From assembly GCA_036429605.1 (NCBI GenBank), contig CM071589.1, positions 2,852,001 to 2,916,000 on the forward strand: a stretch of 64,000 bases of DNA, given 5' to 3'. Below, piece by piece: positions 21,981 through 33,299 of this stretch. A program made the translations under genes and the position numbers. The notes under the pieces are model-generated. The model was not told where the DNA came from. It did not search any database and was given only the letters and a program-made list of their open reading frames with translations. Each line of letters opens with the position of its first letter. The first letter of the stretch is position 1. This DNA is from Cladobotryum mycophilum (Eukaryota; Ascomycota; Sordariomycetes; Hypocreales; Hypocreaceae).

Positions 21981-24900
21981 AAAGGATGGCGATTCGTCAA
22001 GGGGGCCGTTAGCTCGGTATTCTCTCGCGGGAACCGTGGCGGGCAGAACGACGATTAAGTTCGTCGGCCATCACAACATAATACCAGGACTGGTGTCGGT
22101 TCGGCGAAGTTCATGAACAACATGGAGTACGCTACCACGGCTATCGATAGCCTTTATACGTCAAATCACTTGACTACACAATAACAACACATGATTCACT
22201 GAAAGAATCTTCTTCGGCTGTTGCCACGGCGTGTTATTAAAGACTCTTCTTGCTACCACTCTCTTCTCACCACCTTGCACCTCCCTTGCCTTTGAGGGTT
22301 CCCGTCCGCTGGACCTTACAAGTCATCAAGCTCACACCACACTCACACTACACTCACGGCAACCACACAAGAGTCTTTTATCACGCGCACAGCCGTGTAC
22401 AATTATGTATAACAATATATTACTACCACTACGGGGACACGGAAATCGTCCATCACAGGGGAAACGGGAATGGAAACGGAAACGGATCGGAACGGGCATA
22501 TGTGGGTTTACTGGCTATTACTTTTGCTACAGGGAAATGGGAACACGGAAAATCGGAAAACGGAAGACGGAATTTGTATGAGTCACGAGGTTATGAATGC
22601 ATTCAGCAAACGGTTATGTTTCTATTTAGGTCAAGGGCAGAACAGAACGTCTCAGGACAGGTCATATATTGACTACAGTAATTACATGATGCTCCCATTA
22701 CAACAACCATGCCCTGGCACCTCTGATGTGATTGTAGTAGGATGACTTGAGGTTATCTTCCCAGATTCACATGTACCCCAGAAAGGGTTCCACATTAAGA
22801 CAAAGTACAGAATAACAACAGGCTACAAAGTAATGTCAACTCAATAGACCACTTTATTACCTTTGACTACCTGAATATGAACAGATGTAATGCAGAAGAA
22901 TAAACAAACAGTGTCTAAGCCTGTTTCATTTCTTTACGTACCATCTCGAGGAATGCCCCCATGTGGCTTACATTACGATAGCTCTAGGGGATGCAGATTG
23001 CTAGCAAAGACGACGAATGCCAGTTAAACATGTCCATATGGGCAACCGCGCTTGTCGATCCCCATGTCATGGGGAAAGTCCATGTCAAAAGTACACATTT
23101 TCCTCCCAGCTAGCTAGCTGAATCAAAAAGGCTTGGTCGGGCTGCAGGATTATGTCTCACGGGGCTTTACCTCCTCGCTTTTTACGTTAGCAAAAAGGAT
23201 AGGTGAGATGATCGTACATATATTTTTTTCCTGGGGTTGCTATCCTAGAGAAAAAGTCTTGGGTTGTCGCAGCAGTGGCGGCAGGGATGGGGGGCCAGCA
23301 CGTTACACAGGATGGATGTTGAAATCCCATCATCCCTCCCCCCGGGGGGATCTATTTCGGGTAACAGATCGTGGCATGCTCTCACCAAGTCGGTTACCAA
23401 GCGACGACCTCCACGTCTCGAAACCCTCCCTCCGCCAAGGTTCTAGTTATCAATAATGTCTCAAAGTTCCTCGGCTCTCCATGGAAAGTAGACAGCTTGA
23501 CTCCGCATTTCGGATATCAAGTCAAGGAATACACTCCGTATTTGCTGGAGAGAATACACATGTGATGCAGTAACTGGCCGGTTACATTTTCCTTCTTGGG
23601 GGAGGGGAGGCGTGAGATGTAGTTGCAAATGTCACCCACGACGGGGAGGGGGCGTGAGGGAGGAGGCGCAGTTAACGTGGGTTGAGTGGGTAGATGGAAA
23701 GTTTCCTTACATACATACATATGCATCCCAACCTTCAGCCTTTGGAAGAGCAAGGGGGAGAATGTATGGCTCAGTGACAAGGGGAATGGGATGTGAGATG
23801 GGGGATGGGGGAATGGATGCCGATCATGTATCTATGTCGCATTGCGATGCAGCAAGGGAGCGGGCGAGTCAGCCAAGACATCGGTGTGATTATACATATA
23901 TGCAGCATGTAAGTGAGAAAATAAAATACCTAAAAAGAAACAGCCAGTGCCACCACAAGCGAATTGACCCGAGGGAGAGGCAAAGGCGAGGGTGGTGTGG
24001 GTTTGAGTGTGTGGTGGATGGCTGCTCTTGGCTCTGTCTTGGCTCTCTCTCTCTATCTCTGTCCCCTCCTTGCCTTGGGTGGTGTCCCATCAAGAGGGCT
24101 GGGAGGGCCACACACACACACACACAGACACACACACTCTCTCTTTTAGGATGCCGAGCCAAGGGCAATATCAGACATGGACCCAGACGGTAGGAATTGT
24201 GGGGGGACAAAGATGCAAAGTTGTTGCTGCAAAATGCATCCTCCCTCCATGGGTGTTTATATGCAGCTAGGACTTGCATGCATACCTTGCATACCTAGGT
24301 ACACATGGTACGAGGGCTTGGCGGTGTTGATACATGTGTTCTATACTTTTGGTCTGGTCAGCAAAGAGGATTAGAAGACAAGTAGATACTTTGGTAAGTA
24401 GTAGCCACGCAATGCAATGCAAGCCATGATGCGAAGCCTCTTGGTTTCTATGTGTGTATTGACACATCATCACCAAGTCCCTCCCTCAACACACACACAA
24501 ACTCCGGTTTCACCCTTACATGTATGCATCTCCCAGTCTTTTTTATTTTTTTTATGCAGAGGCTTTGAACAACTCGATATGGTAAATGCCGAGGCGGAGC
24601 TGAATAGGTCAAGTTAAAACAAAGATCAACTTCTCTGTCTTACTCCCCTCCACTCTTCTCCATTGGTGGGGCAGAGAGAGGAGGCCCTGGGGGGGGGGTG
24701 ATTAGTATTATGCATTCAAACAGCTTCTGCTTTTTAGCGCTCCAGTCCGGCGCTGCAGAAACGACGGCGAGGGGCGCCACCAACGACGAATGCTGGAATA
24801 TCATTGACAGGTTGAGGGTCTCTGAGGTTCTCTATGACTAAACAAGGAGCGAAGCGGTTTGCTAGTTGGACTACGTAGACGGATCAAAAATGTCTTGTTT

Positions 24901-25764
24901 CTTATCTATCCGCTTTATTGCGTTGTGGACTGAGACAAAATAGAGGGAGAGGGAGAGGGATGGAGAGAGAAAGAAAGAAAGGGAAAAGAGAGTAGTAACC
25001 TAGGTAGACAAGGGAGACGAGACAATGAAAGACAAGGCCTCTCTGTACCAGCAAGCACTACTAACCTGTAAGAAGAAGACAGGGAAGACAAAGAAAAACA
25101 TGGTACAAACTTCAAAGTACAGAGTACAGAGTACATACGGATGCAGTGGATGAGGAAAACTCAACCCCCACTGATTACCCCCCTCTCTCATCCATTTTTC
25201 CAAATGGGATGCTCTGATTGACTAAAAGGTTGCAATGGCTTCCCCGCGTCTTGCTTCTTCTCCCGCAGGGTCAGCCGGCCACATGAAAGGTCGCCAAAGC
25301 TGACCTCGCGCACATGTCATCAACAGCCCAAACATAGCCCCCGGACCAATTACGGATAAATCTCGATTCAGATTTGTGCACCTTTGCATAAAGAGGCGTC
25401 TTTTTTTTTCTTTGAGTGGGAGGAAGGATACTGTTTTTTGTTTGTTTGTTTTATTATAGGGATGCTATAGATGGGGGTTACGTGGGGATTGTTCTTTGTC
25501 AACGAGGGGGTTATTCGCATGGGTGTAGTACTTGGGGGTCAAGGCTGGACTACAGGGTAATTGTATGTGTGAGATAACCCCCCATTCAAGCTGAACGAGA
25601 GGACGGAGACAGAACCATTTCCTAGGCCATGGATAATGTCGTCTGGTTAAATGGAAGCAGATGGGTCTATGGGTATAAATAATGAGAAAGAAGTGTTGAA
25701 TCTTGACGTTGATTGTCGTCGTCATTGTCGTTGTCGTCGTCGTTGCCTAGTAAAAGTCAGTAGC

Positions 25765-25798
<34 letters not shown>

Positions 25799-25826
25799 GC
25801 AAGAGCCCCCCAACTAGACCATCGTC
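21981..25826. other. Long gene-poor region upstream of DHA kinase
   Basis: Nearly 4 kb has no supported gene on either strand. Open frames up to 193 codons exist (for example 23612-24193 +) but consist of simple-sequence translations and start in low-complexity DNA. The region contains GGAAACGG-type repeats (22440-22560), CA repeats near 24108-24139, a G9 run near 24690, and many AGGTACCT-like words typical of fungal intergenic DNA. A long leader or non-coding transcript is possible but not shown. Confidence 0.5.
25768..25797 (+). repeat. (AAG)10 microsatellite in DHA kinase leader
   Basis: Ten perfect AAG units end 29 bases before the start codon of the dihydroxyacetone kinase gene. A GTC/GTT-rich tract (25709-25747) lies just before it. 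Confidence 0.9.
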
Positions 25827-27834
25827 ATGTCTTGTGAGTTTATTAGTCCTCCTCCACTTCATAAACAATGGTGAGAAACCCCTCATCTCCCCCTTCTAAC
25901 AATCGCCATCAGCAAAACACTTTTCCAACGACCCATTGGCCCTCGTGAGCGCCTCTCTTCGAGCTGCCACTTACACCAACCCATCTCTCACTTTTGATGC
26001 GACTCACAAAATCGTCTCTCTTCGCGATGCGGCCTCTCAGTCGACAATCGCCCTCATATCGGGCGGGGGCTCCGGTCATGAGCCATCCTTCGCTGGCTTC
26101 GTCGGCAAGGGCTTTCTAACCGCTGCTGTCGCTGGTTCCGTCTTTGCCTCGCCATCCGCCGAGCAAATCTTTCGCGCCATCCGCCGTGTTGCTTCTGAGC
26201 AGCCACAAAGGGGAGTCCTTGTCATCATCATGAACTATACCGGCGATATGCTGCATTTCGGAATGGCAGTCGAAAAGGCCCGAGCCGAGGGCATCAACGC
26301 CCAACTGCTGGTCGTTGGCGATGATGTTGGTGTAGGGAGGAAAAGGGGAGGAAGAATTGGTAGAAGAGGCCTAGCTGGTACAGTTCTAGTCCAGAAGATT
26401 GCCGGTGCAGCGGCAGCTCAGGGGTGGGTTCTGTGTTACAGTCCTCTTGCCCCTTTCCATTCTCTTGATGGAATCCGATATTCATAAGAGAACCCTTGCT
26501 TACAATGGACAGCTTAACTCTCGAACAAGTTTATGACATCACCAATCTCGCCGCTCAGCATACCGTTACAGTCGGCGCTTCTCTTGCTCATGTCCATGTC
26601 CCTGGTCGTGAAATCACAACGGACGAACTGGCCGATGAGATTGAGATTGGCATGGGTATTCACAACGAGGAAGGGTTTGGTCGTGTTAAAGCCACTCTTC
26701 CTAGCCTTGTAGAGACGATGCTCAAGCAGCTCCTCGACCAATCAGACAAGGACCGCGCCTACGTTGATATCAAGCAAGGAGAGGACGTCGTCGTCATGGT
26801 CAATAATCTAGGTGGCATCAGCCCTCTAGAGCTCGGTGCCATCACCACTGAAGTCATGGATCAACTTGCTGCAACATACAAGATCAACCCAAAAAGACTG
26901 CTCAGTGGCACATACATGACTAGCTTGAACGGACTTGGATTTAGCGTTACTCTGTTAAAGGTCGTAGATGAGGCTTTCCTATCCTTGATCGATGCCCCTG
27001 CCGACGCAGCTGGTTGGTCGCCACCAGTTCAACCCGAAAATTGGGAACGTGGGGTAGAGACCGGAAAGCTGGAGGAAGAGGAGACTGACAACGCACAAGA
27101 TGCCGAGTCTGCATTCTCAAGTAACCTTCAAGGTAATACTGTCAATCCCAAGAAAAAAAGAAAAGGAAAAAAACTCTCCCTCTGAATCCACTCTGACAAA
27201 AACAATAGTGGATGCGCAAATTACCAATAAGAAACTAAGAGCTGCTTTGAACAGTCTTATTGCCGCAGAACCTGAAGTCACGAAATACGATACCATTGTC
27301 GGTGATGGCGACTGCGGCCTCTGTCTCAAAACTGGAGCTGAAGCCGTTCTCAAGTTTCTCGACGCTTTGCCCCAGGAAACCTCCCAAATCGATGCGGTAA
27401 AACTCGTCCGCGATATTGCTCTCGTTGTTGAGCGAAGCATGGACGGAACATCGGGTGCCCTCTATGCCATCTTCATCAACGCACTCGCGTCCGGTCTCCA
27501 GAGCCAATCCACATCCTCGAGCAGCAAGACCACGGCAACGCCCCAGACATGGGCCAATGCCTTGCGCTCCGCGCTTACGAGCTTGGCAAAGTATACACCG
27601 GCCCAACCTGGTGACCGCACTGTGGTGGACGCACTTGCGCCTTTTGTCACCACTCTGGCCGAAACACTGCATCTCGGGCATGCTATTGACGCTGCAAAGA
27701 AGGGATGTGACTCCACCAAGGGAATGGAAGCCAGCCTCGGCCGTTCTGTCTATGTCAACGCCCAAGGATGGAATGAGTGTCCCGACCCTGGCGCTTATGG
27801 GCTGGTAAAACTCCTCGAGGGATTTCTGGGTTAG
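25827..27834 (+). CDS. Dihydroxyacetone kinase (glycerone kinase)
   Basis: Four exons (25827-25833, 25913-26423, 26513-27132, 27209-27834) encode 587 aa, the usual size of fungal Dak1/Dak2. The enzyme phosphorylates dihydroxyacetone with ATP in glycerol and methylglyoxal-related metabolism and detoxifies dihydroxyacetone. The DhaK domain has GGGSGHEPSFAGFVGKG near residue 45 and the His of ASLAHVHVPGR that binds substrate covalently in this family. The C-terminal DhaL ATP-binding domain starts after the third intron and has VGDGDCGLCLKTGAE and MDGTSGALYAIF. The first exon is only seven bases; splicing gives MSSKHFSNDP, which matches the family start. All junctions keep frame and no correction is needed. 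Confidence 0.95.
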
Positions 27835-28790
27835 GGTAAAGAGGTGCCCATTCTTCTCGAAGGATCAAGTTTGACAATGTTACATCGTGGTACCTCCCCC
27901 CCGTACAGTACACATGTTACTGTAAGAATTATATGCGTGAATTTTCTCAGAATTCAATGACAATGGTCCATTTGAAAGGAGCATCATTTCATTGGCACTG
28001 TATCCATGCTTCTCAAGGTTTCTCTCTCTCTCCCAGGTACACCAATAATCGGGTCGTTGCTCCCTCCCCCCGTCCACTCCGCCGCGGGACGACAAGAAAA
28101 AAGAATGGTCGTGCTAACGCATTCTGCTTCAAAATGTGTCTCTCTTTCTTTTCTCTGACCTCTTCCTCTGCAAATCGGCTCTACTATCCTGATTTGCCCG
28201 AGTCTACTGTATTCCAAGGTTACATGCAGACGGGCAGTCGTGTTTTTTTCTTCCCTTCACACCTTTGTTGGCCTGTCGTGCAGCAAAAAGCAACCTCAAG
28301 CAAAGAAGTGGAAATGTTTCCGCAAGGACACATGAAATCCTTCGCAAAAAAAATAAAAAATAGTCTTCTTCTGTTTGTTTCCAACTGTTACTAAATCTCA
28401 AACTTGTCGTGTTCCTTGTCATACATGAATGCCTGTCCTTGTGTAAATAGCCCCAAAAATAACCATGAAGGAAAAAAAACTAAACTCCGAACCCTGGAGA
28501 GCAAATAGGGAAAGAAAAAAAAGTTAGTTCCGAATAATAAAGTAGTGTTATTATTAGTTCCACCACAATTGTTGAGAGGCCAACCCCAAAACCGAAATCC
28601 ATATGCGCCTCTCACCTTGTCGAGTAGTCAGACCGACCATTCCATTCCAATGTTCCCCCACGCCCCACAAAGCCCCAAGTCCCCTCTCTTTCTCTCTGTC
28701 TTTCTCTCTCTCCCTCTCTGTCTCGCTCGCGCTCTCTCGCGCTCCTTCGTCGTTGATCGATGCCAAGTCCGTGGTCTATCCCATATAGGG
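27835..28790. other. Intergenic between convergent genes
   Basis: The 3' flanks of DHA kinase and the aldolase gene meet here. The segment has A-rich patches near 28346-28366 and a CT-rich tract (28676-28745). No gene is supported. Confidence 0.55.
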
Positions 28791-29794
28791 CTATGCAGAA
28801 GCGGCAGAAGTAGCAGTAGCCATTTGCTTCTCCGTCTCGATGAGCTCGGCGAACTCCGCCAGTTGCGCCTCAAGAGCTTTGCCTTCCAGTAGCGCGCAGG
28901 GTCTTCGCGGCTCACCGCCGTAACCATGATATCTCTGTAGCGCCGCCTTGACTGACACAAAGCCCCCTTGATGGCAGCCCAGTCGCCACGCGCAACGATT
29001 TCCTGCACAAGTGTGGCATCGTCTGTCTTGCCCTCCTTCCATAGCCGCATGATTTCCGTGCATGCTCTTGGAGCCACGTTTCCGAGGCCTGCAATGACTC
29101 CGTGTCCTCCTACGGCCAAGGTCTGGATCGTGAAGTCTGCGCTGCCACCAAATGTCCTGAAAGCTGTTCCCTTGGTACCCGCCACGATACGTGCGAGTTT
29201 CCCCGTGTTGCCACATGTCAACTTGACACCGACAATGTTCGAGTGCTTAGCCAGAGCCAAGATCGTATCGGAGCTGAGGTCAAGCCCACTGCATGCCGCT
29301 GGAAAGTTGTAAACCAAGAGCGGGATTGGGCTCGCATCCGCCACGGCTCGAAAGTGCTCCATAATGAGGTCCCCGGTCAATAGGCTCCCGTAATAGGCCG
29401 GCGGGAGGATCAAAGCGTGAGTGCCGCCGGACTCAGCAGCTTCAACACAGAGCTGAATAGTCTCTCGGGTGGATTGGCTCCCACATCCAACAATAAGGGG
29501 GATATCACTTTTGCCAGAAGCGTCAAGTGCCGAGCGAGTGATTCGGTTGATGAGCTGGCGCTCTGCGTGGTCGAGATGGACTGCCTCCCCATTGGACCCA
29601 TGGGTCAAGAGGCCCGCGACGCCAGCTTCAACAAGCCGTTTCGTATGTGATGATGTTGTGTCCACGTCAATCGTGTCTTCTGGGGTAAAGAATGCCACGG
29701 TGGGCACGTATAGGCCATTGGCCAAAGGTGTTATGGATCGAGCACCCGAATCATTGGTCGAATCATTCCCTTTGGGTTCAGTTGATGCGGTCAT
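28791..29794 (-). CDS. Dihydrodipicolinate synthase/N-acetylneuraminate lyase family aldolase, frame broken
   Basis: A single-exon protein of about 334 aa starts at the ATG at 29794 (MTASTEPKGNDSTNDSGA). It is a class I TIM-barrel aldolase. Visible are GLYVPTVAFFTPED, the GSNGEA loop, the catalytic Tyr in LLVYNFPAAC, and the Schiff-base Lys in GVKLTCGNTGKL. Fungal relatives include L-threo-3-deoxy-hexulosonate aldolase and 4-hydroxy-2-oxoglutarate aldolase-like enzymes; the substrate is not decided by the sequence. The frame breaks at a five-base run (28963-28967). One extra G on the coding strand changes AIKGALCQSRRR to AIKGGFVSVKAALQRYHGYG, which is the family-like C-terminus, and the total becomes 335 codons. 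An upstream in-frame ATG at 29995 would add a hydrophobic 67-residue extension, which I consider leader sequence. Confidence 0.88.
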
Positions 29795-31475
29795 GATGGT
29801 GTAGTCCCCGGTGCCAAGAAGAATTACAAGATTGTAGACCAATAAAGAGTAAGAAGAAAGAAGAAAGAAGAAGAAAAGGGGGCGAATGAGGATGATCTGA
29901 CGCTCTGGGGAAATGTTGTATATGCTAGAAATCAGAATATTCCACCTTGTGAAGGGGACTTCATTAATACCACGTCCAGCGAGGGGCGACGCCATTATGT
30001 ACGGGCCACTACCGCGCGCCGATCTATCCTCAGCCAGACACTTCTATCCCCGTTGTACCCATGGCCGGCATTGGCACTCACTAGTATGAGGAGGAAGATG
30101 CTAAATGGGATGCCTCACGGTTTGGTGTGTCCCCCCACGGTGGCCATTCCGGCCTAGCTGAGGCGATACCGCCTTCCCCCACGAGAGGGAGAAATTGTTC
30201 CCTTGGCGCCTTGGCTGTGGCAGTCAAGGTGCACAAAGATGAATGAGTGGCTCCTGTTACCCCACAGCTCCACGGGTCCACCTCGACATCGGGACCAGTT
30301 CATGTGCCAGTTGTGCATCGTGAGCGGGTTGGAGGGCTCCCGCGCGCCCTTGGCAACTAGTGGACGTGGAACCCATGCGATCGACCGGGTTGGATCCTTG
30401 GGAAGACCGGGGGCCGGGAGAGGACGGAAAGATTGGGGGATGTGAGAAGTTGGTGGGCTGAGTGGGTGGTGAGCGTAGTTGGTGAGCGTGGTTGAGGGAG
30501 GTAGGGTGGGAAGGTAGTGGTGGCAGCAGGAGAAGAGATGAATGTAAAGGCTCAGACATGGGTAGTTGCATAATGTAACTTTGCTGATGGGAAGCTTGCC
30601 CGTATCGTTGTCTCTCGCGTTCCTGGGAGTTGAGAGAGACCCGGACAGCAAACAAACGACAAGGGAAAAGAAAGCTAGCGCATGCCACGTTCCGACTAGC
30701 TACCCTCGTCCAAGGCTTTTCAGGCTCCTGTTATGCCCCTCCTTAGTGGGCGGCTCCAAGTGACCTTGGTCCACACACGAAAACTCGGAGACCGCATCGA
30801 ATTCTCTGTAGGTACTTGCGTGTAAGGGAGAATGGAGCCTCAAGTCGCAAGTTCCCGTAGCGGTGCTTGTAGGTACCCGTTCCCTTCTCTCGCTTCTCCA
30901 TCGCTTCTCTTTTGCCCCTCCCTCCTAGTTCCAACGGCTGAGACAGACATGTCCCATCTTGCCATCCTTGGCCCCCAAAAGCTTGCCCAAAGATGAGACA
31001 GTTGGGTGAAGAAGAAACAAAGTTGGTGTCGCCAATCCCGGATGGAGCCGTGTGTATCTCATTTTCTTTACTATAGACTTACCTAATCCTTGCCCGGCCG
31101 ACTGGTAGTGGCAGCAAAGCAAAAAGCAAGGGCCATGCACCCCAGGCGGTTGTTGGTCTTGTTGAGCCCAAATTCTTATGGATCCCAATTGTACTCCCCC
31201 TCCCCCACGCTTCAAGCAGGATGCACCACTCCAGGACCCAGCTGGGTAGGTACTGAGTGAAGGGAGGTATATACATACCCCTTCGCCGTGCTTTTTCCTG
31301 GAATTAGTTAAAACCGCGGTCATGCCCACTCTTCCGGTGTTGTTTGCTGTTTCGTCAGTTTCTTCTTGTCAGCATTGAGCTGCTGTATCTCTTTTCCTGT
31401 CTGGAGCCGTTATTCTGCCACGCGTGTGACGGGTGCAATATGCCCCTTGAGCCCTGCTGAGACGGTGATTCCTCC
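29795..31475. other. Intergenic between divergent genes
   Basis: This presumably holds two promoters. A purine tract (29848-29878) lies close to the aldolase start. Several open frames of 60-165 codons occur, but none shows a domain or plausible splice partner. Confidence 0.5.
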
Positions 31476-32387
31476 ATGTCATTTCCTCGGACCGCGGTCA
31501 AGATGAGCTTCATTCCTCTTACTGCAAATGATGCCAGCTCGACGCCATCGACACCGAAGACGCCCCCCGGCATTCAGGCGCGAGGCCCATCAGTCAAACT
31601 CCCGTCCCTCATCCGCGACCATGTGCTACCCAACCCGTCAGCCGAGATCACCAACCGCTCAATGCACCAGATCCAACTAGAAATGGAGTATGATGCGGAA
31701 GAGAGCGATAATGATAGCGAGAAGGGTCCCACGATCCAGGGTTGGCCTGGCGGTTTAGAAAGGCACACAAGCGACCATTCGGAAGATATAGGCGACCAAG
31801 CTACGAGGGAGATGCACGCTTTGTGCATCTTCGACGAAGTTGTCGTTCCACCGTCTGCGCGGCCGTTTTCTCACCTCATCGAAGCCTTGGTCATGGCTCC
31901 TACCGTGCGTAGATGGGGGAGATGGCGATGGCGCGAAGAGCCAGCATTTACCGAGGCTCGCGTGGCCGAAGCTATAATGATATACGAGCGGGGTGTGGAG
32001 CATAGCAGCGACCGACGCTGTAACCGATGCCGGGCAGGGCAGGGTATATCTCCTCACTGCGTTGTGGCTCCAGACGGGATAGGGAATGGACTGGAAATAT
32101 CAGGATGCAGCAACTGTCACTATGACGGTGTGGATCATGGCTGCAATGCGCCTGGGAGGAGAACACCGCTGTCGGGAAGCAGAGAGCGAGGAGCAGAGTC
32201 CAAGAGAGATCCGGACAAAGTCGTTGATCATATGGCGGTACTCGAGATGATTGCGCAGCTCAAGAGACCCTCGGGCACCCGCAGAGACCATAGCCTGCCA
32301 GAACGAGCACGACGAATCGAAGCTGCAGCTATGCAGATCGCTCAGGCAGCAAGGGATTGGCGGGAGAAGATGGCCAAGGAAGGCTGA
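31476..32387 (+). CDS. DUF3716-like Cys-motif protein
   Basis: A single open frame of 303 aa starts at 31476 (MSFPRTAVKMSFIPL; a second ATG at 31503 is possible). Residues about 180-226 contain C-x2-C, then C, C-x2-C and C: DRRCNRCRAGQG, SPHCVV, SGCSNCHYDG and HGCN. This spacing resembles the fungal DUF3716 domain (CxRC...C...GACANCxY...C), a presumed zinc-binding module of unknown function common in filamentous ascomycetes. The N-terminal part is Ser/Pro-rich and acidic, and the C-terminus is charged and helical (RARRIEAAAMQIAQAARDW). I infer a nuclear or protein-interaction role only weakly. Confidence 0.65.
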   Translation: MSFPRTAVKMSFIPLTANDASSTPSTPKTPPGIQARGPSVKLPSLIRDHVLPNPSAEITNRSMHQIQLEMEYDAEESDNDSEKGPTIQGWPGGLERHTSDHSEDIGDQATREMHALCIFDEVVVPPSARPFSHLIEALVMAPTVRRWGRWRWREEPAFTEARVAEAIMIYERGVEHSSDRRCNRCRAGQGISPHCVVAPDGIGNGLEISGCSNCHYDGVDHGCNAPGRRTPLSGSRERGAESKRDPDKVVDHMAVLEMIAQLKRPSGTRRDHSLPERARRIEAAAMQIAQAARDWREKMAKEG

Positions 32388-33299
32388 GGTCGATTGCGGG
32401 ACATGAAGGGCGCATCGCGAACAATCCTCGTATAATAACTGGCTGTAAGCTGAGGATTAGTTGATATAGTTTGGATATATGATAATGAGTAAACATGGAG
32501 AGCATTGAATGGGATAGGACAGGATAGGACAGGATAGTTATCGATGGATATAGGCGACAAGGCTTAGACTAGAGTGAGGTTTACAGTAGTCGTAATGACA
32601 AAGGATTGATCAAGGACTTATCTGCAACGTGATATAATGCTTGATGCCCTGCAAATATTCCTCGTGGCTCCTCTTCTTTTGCTGAAGGGGGAAGGCAAAG
32701 TCGAAGAGTAGGCGAAATCGACGAGGGGAGAAGGCCCAGGAGTTTATGTCATGATGTAGATTTTTTTCTAGCAGGTGCCGACACAATGCGCTTTCCACAC
32801 CCGTGGCATTGCTTTTTACCAATAAAACTGCATCTTCATCATCATCATCAAAGCTTGGAATCGGTTGTAAATCAATAATATTTATCCTCTGCCATGTGAC
32901 TGGTAGCAGCAGCAGCAGCAATAGCAGCAGCCGTAGTTCAAGAGGGCAAGTAATGCAGAGTACTAGCAAGTCTTTTTATTTTTTCTGCTCCAAACTTAGG
33001 AGGGCGTGAGTAAAACCCAACATGGCAGACTCTATATTTGAACCCACTCGTGCCAGGGGCCCCCATTGATGAGATGATGCTTACTGATTTGGACGGCACA
33101 GTATCTTGTGAACCCCAGCATGAGCATCTCATTCACCGAGCCCGAAATTGGAACGGCACGGTAGCGATTTCCTTCACCTTGATTTCTCTAGATCTTCTGC
33201 TGCTACTCGCTTTTACGATCGACTCGTATTCCAGCACTCAGCTGCCACCAGAATCTATTCTTAAGAGTGGCCCCTATCAACACTTGATAAGGCTCCCTT
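32388..33299. other. Intergenic, downstream of DUF3716-like gene
   Basis: No supported gene. A CAG-rich tract (about 32908-32934) gives a poly-Leu reading on the minus strand inside a 119-codon open frame (32610-32969), which I do not accept as a gene. Confidence 0.45.

Noticed and set aside
22231..22581. Signal-peptide-like open frame (+) after Cys-rich gene A
   Set aside because: It opens with GTG, not ATG, and runs through GGAAACGG repeats; the hydrophobic start is probably chance.
24108..24139. CRISPR-like or structured repeat
   Set aside because: It is a plain CA dinucleotide repeat with a few interruptions.
23612..24193. Open frame of 193 codons (+) in the long intergenic region
   Set aside because: The translation is dominated by CA-repeat products and mixed low-complexity residues, with no domain, no plausible splice partner and no homologue-like motif.
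32610..32969. 119-codon open frame (-) with a Leu-rich start
   Set aside because: The Leu run is the minus-strand reading of a CAG/CAA-type repeat. The remainder looks somewhat protein-like, but there is no supporting context.
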